Assembly (NCBI RefSeq): GCF_004343585.1
Contig: NZ_SLYW01000002.1
Coordinates: forward strand, 1,054,001 to 1,118,000
Direction: 5' to 3'
Length of the DNA stretch: 64,000 bases
Source: Neorhizobium sp. JUb45
GTDB lineage: Bacteria > Pseudomonadota > Alphaproteobacteria > Rhizobiales > Rhizobiaceae
A program made the translations under genes and the position numbers. How positions within the stretch are numbered: the first letter of the stretch is position 1; the number at the start of each line of letters is the position of its first letter. The notes beneath the pieces were generated by a model that had not been told where the DNA came from, did no database searches, and saw nothing but the letters and a program-made list of their open reading frames with translations. Below are positions 54,578 through 61,356 of this stretch, in pieces.

Positions 54578-55626
54578 AGGGCCGTTACCTTGCGGGCGCG
54601 CACCAGCCAGATCAGCACCGGCGCACCGATGAATGCGGTGACGATACCCACCTGGATTTCCGCCGGGCGCATGCTGAGGCGGCCGATGATATCGGCGGTG
54701 AGCAGGATGATCGGCGCCAGAACCAGCGTATAGGCAAAGATCCAGCGCTGGTCGTTGCCACCGATCCAGCGGGCCACGTAGGGCACCATCAGGCCGAGAA
54801 AGCCAAGCGGGCCGGCGGCGGCCGTGGCGGCGCCGGTCAGAAGCATGACGGCGATCACGACCATGATGCGGGCGCGGCCGAGGCCGGCGCCGAGCGAGCG
54901 CGCCTGATCGTCACCAAGTGCCACGATGTTGAGGACCGGTGCCGATATCAGCGCAAGCACGATGCCCATGGCGACAAAAGGCGCGGTATAGGTGAGGTTG
55001 TCGTAGCCGGTGATGGCGAGCGAGCCGACTTCCCAGTTCAGCATGTGGTCAAAGGTGTTGGGATCTAGAAAGATCAGCGTCGAGGTGAGGCCACGCAAGA
55101 CGGAGCCGATGGCCACACCGGCCAGCGTCAGCCGCAAGGGCGTCGCACCGGCGCGACCGCCCATGGCAGCGGCATAAACGGCGATGGCCGCCAGTCCCGT
55201 GCCGGCGAAGGCGAACCAGATCAGCGACAGCGGATGCGAGATGCCGAGCAGGCCTATGGCGACCACCATGGCGAAGGCGGCACCCGCATTGATGCCCAGA
55301 ATGCCGGGATCGGCGAGCGGATTGCGGGTCAGCGCCTGCATCAGCGCGCCGGAGAGTGCAAAACCGATACCCGCCATCAGGCCGAGCAGTGTGCGCGGCA
55401 GGCGCAGCGACCAGATGGTTTCGCTGTCGATGCCGGAATCAGGCGAGATGAGCGCGGCCGCGACATCGCTGACGGGAACAGTCCGGGCACCGATCGCAAG
55501 GCTGAAGCAGATGATGGCGGCAAGCGCCGCAATGGCGACAACAAGGCCTATGCTTTTGCCATTCCGGCCTGTTGGGCGGGAGATATAGGCCGCAAGCGCA
55601 GCATGTTCGACGGGACTGGAACTCAT
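54574..55626 (-). CDS. Iron-siderophore ABC transporter permease (FecC-like)
   Basis: The 350-residue partner permease shows LRLPRTLLGLMAGIGFALSGA, LTRNPLADPGILGINAGAAF, NWEVGSLA and ALGDDQARSLGAGLGRAR. It is the first gene of the operon; the TGA-N9-TCA iron box lies 50 bases upstream of its start. With its partner it forms the heterodimeric channel for a ferric siderophore of unknown type. Confidence 0.94.
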   Translation of the reverse strand: MSSSPVEHAALAAYISRPTGRNGKSIGLVVAIAALAAIICFSLAIGARTVPVSDVAAALISPDSGIDSETIWSLRLPRTLLGLMAGIGFALSGALMQALTRNPLADPGILGINAGAAFAMVVAIGLLGISHPLSLIWFAFAGTGLAAIAVYAAAMGGRAGATPLRLTLAGVAIGSVLRGLTSTLIFLDPNTFDHMLNWEVGSLAITGYDNLTYTAPFVAMGIVLALISAPVLNIVALGDDQARSLGAGLGRARIMVVIAVMLLTGAATAAAGPLGFLGLMVPYVARWIGGNDQRWIFAYTLVLAPIILLTADIIGRLSMRPAEIQVGIVTAFIGAPVLIWLVRARKVTAL

Positions 55627-55675
55627 GAAAACGATCGCTCGTCCTTCGTGAGATCGCCTCCCGTCGATCTTTTGA

Positions 55676-55690
55676 TGACAAATTTCGTCA
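55676..55690. promoter_or_regulatory. Putative RirA iron box (IRO box, TGA-N9-TCA)
   Basis: TGA (55676-55678), CAAATTTCG, TCA (55688-55690) fits the IRO-box pattern TGA-N9-TCA bound by the iron-sulfur repressor RirA in Rhizobium and relatives. It is 50 bases upstream of the first siderophore transporter gene. A second dyad, TGACTT-N5-AAGTCA (55704-55720), lies next to it. Repression when iron is plentiful is therefore likely. Confidence 0.65.
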
Positions 55691-55744
55691 TCTTTTGATC
55701 ATCTGACTTTCGTCAAGTCAATCACTTCGGTGTAGTGTCATGTT

Positions 55745-56749
55745 TTACCCCCACAGTTCCGGCAGTGGCGCGCTGACCAGCGAACCGTCATAACGCAGGC
55801 CCGGAACGCGGTCGCGCGCCAGCAGCAGCGGGCCGTCGAGATCGGCGTATTCGCAGCCGTCGGCGAGCAGCACTGCCGGCGCCATGGCCAGCGACGTGCC
55901 GACCATGCAGCCGACCATGATCTTGAAACCCAACCGCTTTGCTTCCGCCTTCATCAACAGACCTTCGGTGAGGCCACCCGTCTTGTCGAGCTTGATGTTG
56001 ACGGCATCGTAACGGTCGCGAAGCGCGGCAAGATCGGCCGTGGCATGAACGCTTTCGTCGGCGCATATCGGCACCTTGCGGCGGATGTCGGCAAGAATGG
56101 CGTCGTTTCCGGCCGGCAGCGGCTGTTCGATCAGTTCGATATTGGCCTGTGCCGCGACCGCCAGATGACGTTCGATATTGGCCTCGGTCCAGCCCTCGTT
56201 GGCATCGATCACGATGCGGGCGTCGGGGGCTGCTGCACGCACGGCGCGGATGCGCTCCGCATCGTTTTCCGTGCCGAGCTTGATCTTCAGCAGCGGCCGA
56301 TGGGCATTGGCGGTAACCTGTGTCGCCATGGTCTGTGGATCGGATAACGAGATCGTGTAACAGGTCACCATCGGCGCCAGATCCGTGACGCCGAGCAGAG
56401 CCGCGACCGATACGCCACGCGTCTTGGCCTCGAGATCAAAGAGAGCGCAATCGATGGCGTTGCGGGCAGCACCCGGCTTCATTTCGGTGAGCAGCGATTC
56501 GCGGGTCAAACCTTGTTCGATGGCCGGCGTGGCGGCGCGAATCGCCTCCAGAACGCCCTCGATCGTCTCACCATAACGGCGATAGGGCACGCATTCGCCG
56601 CGTCCGGTCATGCCATTCTCGCTTATGGTGCAGGTCACGACCTCGGCTTGCGTCTTGGAACCCCGTGAAATCGTGAAGGTCCCGGCAATCGGGAAGGATT
56701 CTGTTGTGGCTTCAAGGTGACGCCGCATGGTTTTAGCTTTCCCGCTCAT
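55745..56749 (-). CDS. dgcA: L-Ala-D/L-Glu (dipeptide) epimerase, enolase superfamily
   Basis: The 334-residue protein belongs to the dipeptide epimerase group of the enolase superfamily. Seen are RGECVPYRRYGET, catalytic Lys in LKIKLG, metal ligands in RIVIDANEGW, IELIEQPLPAGN and PICADES, and the second Lys in NIKLDKTGG. A likely role is recycling of murein dipeptide L-Ala-D-Glu. DgcA was described in rhizobia as part of carnitine or ergothioneine work under another name, so the symbol is tentative. ATG 56728 is an alternative start. It lies upstream of the iron transporter operon on the same strand, with the iron box in between. Confidence 0.85.
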   Translation of the reverse strand: MSGKAKTMRRHLEATTESFPIAGTFTISRGSKTQAEVVTCTISENGMTGRGECVPYRRYGETIEGVLEAIRAATPAIEQGLTRESLLTEMKPGAARNAIDCALFDLEAKTRGVSVAALLGVTDLAPMVTCYTISLSDPQTMATQVTANAHRPLLKIKLGTENDAERIRAVRAAAPDARIVIDANEGWTEANIERHLAVAAQANIELIEQPLPAGNDAILADIRRKVPICADESVHATADLAALRDRYDAVNIKLDKTGGLTEGLLMKAEAKRLGFKIMVGCMVGTSLAMAPAVLLADGCEYADLDGPLLLARDRVPGLRYDGSLVSAPLPELWG

Positions 56750-56825
56750 GGCAATTCGTTAACAGGTGTTTATATTGCCGTTTCCCGATGGTGCGATCAA
56801 CGGGCGTTTGAGCAGAAGAAGATTT

Positions 56826-57986
56826 ATGCAGGCACAGCCGAACCCCGCCGAAACGTCGGACGCGGATATCAGGATCGAAGAGATCGACAATGGCGGCCAG
56901 CGTATCATTCTGTCCGGCAGCTGGCGCAGCCATGGCATCTCCTCGGTTCTGCCGAAGCTGGCAAGCCTTGAAACCGGCAAGGCCAATGGCCGGCTGGAAG
57001 TGGATGTCAGCGGCATAGACGGCATCGACACGGCAGGCGCCTGGCTTTTGCGCCGCATGATGACGCGGCAGAAGGATGCCGGCGGCGAAGCCGAACTGGT
57101 TGGCGCCGATCCTAAGCTGCAGGAACTGATGGACGTCCTGCCGGAAAGGACGCCCGAGCCGGAAAAGATCGTCGACGACAGCACGCGGTTCCAGCGCATT
57201 TTTGCACCGCCCGGCGAAGCAATGGTGGCGCTCTATCAGGACCTCGTCGCGGCGATGAATATTCTCGGCTCCGCGGTGCGCGGTGCGCAGATGAAGCTCG
57301 GCCATGGGACCGGCGTTTCGCCGGCCTCGGTCGTCACCCAGATCGACCGCATGGGCGTGCGCGCCACGCCGATCATCATCCTGATGTCTTTTCTGATCGG
57401 TGCGATCATCGCCCAGCAGGGTGCGTTCCAGCTGCGTTATTTCGGTGCCGAACTGTTTGTCGTCGATCTGGTCGGCATTTTGCAGTTGCGCGAAATCGGC
57501 GTGCTTTTGACCGCGATCATGATCGCCGGCCGTTCCGGCAGTGCGATCACCGCCGAGATCGGCTCGATGAAGATGCGCGAGGAGATCGATGCGCTGACCG
57601 TGATCGGCCTCAACCCGATCGGCGTGCTGGTGTTTCCGCGGCTGGTGGCGCTGACCATCGCGCTGCCGCTTCTTGCCATCATCGCCAATTTTTCGGCGCT
57701 GACGGGTGCTGCGGTGATCACCTGGGCCTATTCGGGCATCACCTTCGAAACCTTCCTCGGTCGTCTCAACGAGGCAATCGACTATTCTTCCGTCGCATCC
57801 GGCATGATCAAGGCGCCGTTCATGGCGCTGGCCATAGGCATCGTGTCCGCCGTCGAAGGCATGAAGGTTGGTGGCAGTGCCGAGTCGCTCGGCCAGCATG
57901 TGACTGCATCCGTGGTGAAGTCGATCTTTGCGGTCATCCTGATGGATGCGCTGTTTGCGATCTTCTATTCCGCGATCGATTTTTGA
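56826..57986 (+). CDS. mlaE: MlaE-family ABC transporter permease with N-terminal STAS-like domain
   Basis: The 386-residue protein joins an N-terminal STAS-like domain (about 15-110: GGQRIILSGSW, RLEVDVSGIDGIDTAGAWLLRR) to an MlaE permease (about 130-386: RATPIIILMSFLIGAIIAQQG, LTAIMIAGRSGSAITAEIGSM, VEGMKVGGSAESLGQHVTASVV). In the E. coli system the STAS protein MlaB is separate; here it is fused. The complex moves phospholipids between inner and outer membranes. First gene of a four-gene operon. ATG 56826 follows AGAAGAAG. Confidence 0.93.
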   Translation: MQAQPNPAETSDADIRIEEIDNGGQRIILSGSWRSHGISSVLPKLASLETGKANGRLEVDVSGIDGIDTAGAWLLRRMMTRQKDAGGEAELVGADPKLQELMDVLPERTPEPEKIVDDSTRFQRIFAPPGEAMVALYQDLVAAMNILGSAVRGAQMKLGHGTGVSPASVVTQIDRMGVRATPIIILMSFLIGAIIAQQGAFQLRYFGAELFVVDLVGILQLREIGVLLTAIMIAGRSGSAITAEIGSMKMREEIDALTVIGLNPIGVLVFPRLVALTIALPLLAIIANFSALTGAAVITWAYSGITFETFLGRLNEAIDYSSVASGMIKAPFMALAIGIVSAVEGMKVGGSAESLGQHVTASVVKSIFAVILMDALFAIFYSAIDF

Positions 57987-57993
57987 GGTGGAT

Positions 57994-58836
57994 ATGACGG
58001 CCGACAGCGAAACACTGGAGAGAAAAGCGCCGGCGACCAGCGATCGCGACGTCATTCTCGAAGTGCGCGATCTGACCGTCGGATTCGGGTCGAAGATCGT
58101 GCTAGACAATCTCAACCTCGATATCTATCGCGGCGAAATTCTGGGCTTTGTCGGTGCGTCGGGTACCGGCAAGTCGGTGCTGATGCGCACGGTGCTGCGT
58201 CTTTTGCCGCACCGCTCCGGCACGATCAAGATCCTCGGCGTCGATTACGACACCGCCGACGAGCAGAAACGTATCTCGCTCGACACGCGGCTTGGTGTTC
58301 TTTTCCAGCACGGCGCGCTGTTTTCGGCGCTGACGGTGAAGGAAAACATCCAGCTGCCGATGCGCGAGTATCTGCAACTGCCGCAGTCGCTGATGGATGA
58401 GCTGGCCTATCTCAAGCTGGAACTCGTGGGCCTGCCGCCGGATGCGGCCAACAAATATCCATCGGAACTGTCGGGCGGCATGATCAAGCGTGCAGCGCTT
58501 GCGCGCGCGCTGGCGCTCGACCCGGATCTCGTTTTCCTCGACGAGCCGACATCCGGTCTCGACCCGATCGGCGCCGCCGATTTCGATGCCCTGATTGCCA
58601 AGCTGCGCGACACGCTGGGCCTGACCGTCTATATGGTGACACACGACCTCGATAGCCTGTTCTCCGTCTGCGACCGTATTGCGGTTCTCGGCCAGAAGAA
58701 GGTATTGGTGGAAGGAACGCTGGACGACATGTTTGCCTGCGACGACGCTTGGGTTCAGTCCTATTTCCGCGGCAAGCGCGCACGATCGGTTGTGACTGAG
58801 CCGGTCGACCGAGCCACCGAACACCCAGAAAAGTGA
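57994..58836 (+). CDS. mlaF: MlaF-family ABC transporter ATP-binding protein
   Basis: The 280-residue ATPase has Walker A GASGTGKSV, LGVLFQHGALFSALTVKENI (Q-loop and MlaF-typical), signature LSGGMIKRAALARAL, Walker B LVFLDEPTSGLDP and the H-loop VTHDLDSLF. It starts seven bases after the mlaE stop, with GAGGTG as ribosome site. It powers the lipid transporter. Confidence 0.95.
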   Translation: MTADSETLERKAPATSDRDVILEVRDLTVGFGSKIVLDNLNLDIYRGEILGFVGASGTGKSVLMRTVLRLLPHRSGTIKILGVDYDTADEQKRISLDTRLGVLFQHGALFSALTVKENIQLPMREYLQLPQSLMDELAYLKLELVGLPPDAANKYPSELSGGMIKRAALARALALDPDLVFLDEPTSGLDPIGAADFDALIAKLRDTLGLTVYMVTHDLDSLFSVCDRIAVLGQKKVLVEGTLDDMFACDDAWVQSYFRGKRARSVVTEPVDRATEHPEK

Positions 58837-58845
58837 CCGGAATTT

Positions 58846-60216
58846 ATGGAAACCAAAGCCAACTACGCCCTCGTCGGATTTTTCACGCTTCTGGTGGTCG
58901 CTGCCGCATTCGGCTTCGTCTACTGGATGGCGCAATATGGCCGCGGTGGACCGACCGGTGAGCTGGCGATCCGCATTCCGGGCTCGGCCAACGGCCTGTC
59001 TGTCGGTTCCGCGGTTCGCTTCAACGGTATTCCGGTGGGCACCGTGCGCAACCTTGCCATTGATCCGGACGACCCGCGTTTCTCCATCGCCTTCACCGAA
59101 GTGCAGCTGGAAGCGCCGATCTATCCGTCCACCAAGGCCGTTCTCGAAGTGCAGGGCCTGACGGGCGCTGCCTATATCGAACTGTCCGGTGGCCGCGTCG
59201 GTGAAGAAAACATCGTCAAGAAGGCGCAGGAGGCCGGAAAGCCGGCCGTGCTGATTGCCGACCAGTCGAGCGTGACCAACCTTCTGGCAACTGCCGACCA
59301 GATCCTCAAACGCGCTGATACCGCGATTGGCGACATCCAGGGTTTTGTCGCCGATGCCCGAGGACCGCTGACGCAGACGATCAAGCATGCCGAGACGTTT
59401 ACCGCGTCGCTGAGCGAAAACTCCGGTGCGATCGACGAATTCCTGCAGAGCCTGTCGGCATTGTCGGGCACGTTCAACACGGTTTCGCAGCGACTGGATT
59501 CGACGCTGGAAGCGGCTGAGCAGCTCGTACGTGCCGTCGACGCCAACAAGGTCAACAACATCCTCAGCAATGCCGAAAAGGTATCGGGCGACATCGCCGC
59601 CTCGACCGGCGAGCTGCCGGCGATCATTGCCGAGGTCAAGGACACCGCCACTAGCTTCAAACAGGCTGGTGTCGATGCCCAGAGCGTGCTGAAGCGCGCC
59701 GATCAGCTGATGGCCTCGGTCGATCCCAAACAGATCGGCTCGGCTGTCGATAATATCACCCAGGCGTCTTCCGATGCACGCGGCGCTGTCGCGTCTGCCC
59801 GAGAAGTCGTTGATGGCGTGGCTGCCCGTCGTGACGAGATCGATCGGGCGATCGGTGACTTTGGCGAACTGGCCAAGAAGCTGAACGAGGCATCGAGCCG
59901 CGTGGACGGCATCCTCGCCAAGGTCGATACGATGGTGAGCGGCGACAGTTCCGAGGGCATGTTCGCGGAAGCGCAGAAAACGCTGCAGTCGATCCGCGCC
60001 GTCGCCGACAATCTCAATGGCCGCATCGGCCCGATCGCCGACAATCTCAACCGCTTTTCGTCGGCGGGTCTGCAGAACGTGCAGACACTGGTCGGCGACA
60101 TGCGCCAGACGGTTGATAACCTCAACCGGGCGATCACCAATTTCGACAACGACCCCCAGCGGCTGATCTTTGGCGGCGAGGACGTGAAAACTTATGACGG
60201 CAGGACCCGACGTTGA
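58846..60216 (+). CDS. mlaD: MlaD-family MCE-domain lipid transport protein
   Basis: The 456-residue protein has one N-terminal transmembrane helix (about 7-27, ALVGFFTLLVVAAAFGFVYWM), an MCE domain (about 38-115: IPGSANGLSVGSAVRFNGIPVG, GLTGAAYIELSGG) and a long helical tail (about 135-440) with many Ala/Asp/Asn-rich heptad-like segments. E. coli MlaD is far shorter (183 residues), so the tail resembles the extended needle-forming MCE proteins. It would sit in the periplasm carrying phospholipid. The next gene begins at once. Confidence 0.93.
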   Translation: METKANYALVGFFTLLVVAAAFGFVYWMAQYGRGGPTGELAIRIPGSANGLSVGSAVRFNGIPVGTVRNLAIDPDDPRFSIAFTEVQLEAPIYPSTKAVLEVQGLTGAAYIELSGGRVGEENIVKKAQEAGKPAVLIADQSSVTNLLATADQILKRADTAIGDIQGFVADARGPLTQTIKHAETFTASLSENSGAIDEFLQSLSALSGTFNTVSQRLDSTLEAAEQLVRAVDANKVNNILSNAEKVSGDIAASTGELPAIIAEVKDTATSFKQAGVDAQSVLKRADQLMASVDPKQIGSAVDNITQASSDARGAVASAREVVDGVAARRDEIDRAIGDFGELAKKLNEASSRVDGILAKVDTMVSGDSSEGMFAEAQKTLQSIRAVADNLNGRIGPIADNLNRFSSAGLQNVQTLVGDMRQTVDNLNRAITNFDNDPQRLIFGGEDVKTYDGRTRR

Positions 60217-60260
60217 TGGCGTATCAGGCGTTCAAGTACAGGGCTGATGGGAGCGTGAAT

Positions 60261-60869
60261 ATGGGTTCGAAGTCTTTTGGGTTTGCCCGACACGGCGCGG
60301 TGCTGACGCTGCCTATCCTGGCAGCGCTCTTAAGCGGCTGCGGCAGCAAGGCCAACAACGACACGTTCGACCTGTCGCTGACACCGGTCGCGAGCACCAG
60401 CGATTCCGCCAAGGCGAGACAGATCCTCGTTCCCGAGCCGACCGCGCTGAAATCGCTGGATAGCGAGCAGGTCGTGGTGCGGGTCTCGCCCTCGGAAATC
60501 CGTTATCTCGGCAAGTCGCAATGGGGTGACCGTCTGCCGCGCATCGTGCAGTCGAAGCTTGTTCAGGCGTTCGAGAATACCGGCAAGCTCGGCGGCGTCG
60601 GCAAGCCGGGGCAGGGTCTTGCGATCGATTACCAGGTCGTCACCGACATCCGCGCCTTCGAGATCAATGCATCCAGCCCCAAGGCGGCCGTCGTCGAGAT
60701 ATCCGTCAAGATTCTCAACGACCGCAACGGCTCGGTACGCGCCCAGAATGTTTTCCGCGCGACGGTTCCGGTCTCGGGTGAAGAGAATGCCACCTTCATC
60801 GCCGGCATCAATCGCGCCTTTGCCAAGGTCGGCGCCGACATCGTTGACTGGACGCTGAAGTCGATCTGA
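60261..60869 (+). CDS. ABC-type transport auxiliary lipoprotein (PqiC/DUF330-like)
   Basis: The 202-residue protein has a lipoprotein signal with the lipobox LLSGC (Cys about 28), so it is lipidated and probably held in the outer membrane. The mature part has FDLSLTPVAS, VRVSPSEIRYLGKSQWGDRLP and VDWTLKSI, as in the PqiC-like auxiliary component found with MCE transporters. ATG 60261 follows GGGAGCG; starts at 60213 or 60216 would overlap mlaD but disrupt the signal peptide. It completes the Mla-type operon. Confidence 0.88.
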   Translation: MGSKSFGFARHGAVLTLPILAALLSGCGSKANNDTFDLSLTPVASTSDSAKARQILVPEPTALKSLDSEQVVVRVSPSEIRYLGKSQWGDRLPRIVQSKLVQAFENTGKLGGVGKPGQGLAIDYQVVTDIRAFEINASSPKAAVVEISVKILNDRNGSVRAQNVFRATVPVSGEENATFIAGINRAFAKVGADIVDWTLKSI

Positions 60870-60892
60870 CGTCCATTCGATATCACAAACGC

Positions 60893-60935
60893 TGAACAGC
60901 CCTCGGATTACCGTCCGGGGGCTGTTTTGTTTTCG
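60893..60935 (+). terminator. Rho-independent terminator of the Mla-type operon
   Basis: AACAGCCCTCGGA (60895-60907) pairs with TCCGGGGGCTGTT (60914-60926) with one mismatch, followed by TTGTTTT. Confidence 0.8.
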
Positions 60936-61072
60936 GCCTGGCCTTGTCATTTCCGCAGGATGTTTGCGCTGTCCGTCAGGAAGGCAGCGTGTCATTGCCT
61001 CGGCGGTCTGAGTAGACACAAAAGTCGGAAGAAGTGCAGATGCCAGCCCGGTAGCCATTGGACGGTGTAGCC

Positions 61073-61273
61073 TTACGACTGCAGCAACTGATCTCCGTTG
61101 ACCGGATCGTCCTCATCTTCGTCGCGTGCACAGATAAGCGCGTGAAAAGCATCCTGGGTCGAGTGCAGCAACCGCATCGCCTCGTGCTCGCTGCGCAACG
61201 GTAAAGCCGACCGGCGGATGTCCCGCAGGTGGCTGAGTTTCAGATCGATTTCATCCGAATAGCGATGCGCCAC
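61073..61273 (-). CDS. Small protein of unknown function (66 residues)
   Basis: GTG 61271-61273 is preceded five bases upstream by AGGAGG, a near-perfect ribosome site, which supports this as a real gene. The product begins VAHRYSDEIDLKLSHLRDIR and is helical, with an acidic run near the end (RDEDEDDP). There is no signal peptide or membrane helix. No family recognised. It lies downstream of the giant coiled-coil gene on the same strand, 83 bases apart. Confidence 0.65.
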   Translation of the reverse strand: MAHRYSDEIDLKLSHLRDIRRSALPLRSEHEAMRLLHSTQDAFHALICARDEDEDDPVNGDQLLQS

Positions 61274-61356
61274 AGAAACCTCCTGGTTCCTGTGGCGCAC
61301 TTTATCATAAAATGATGATGTATCAACTATTGATCAGCAACTAACGCGACAGTTGA

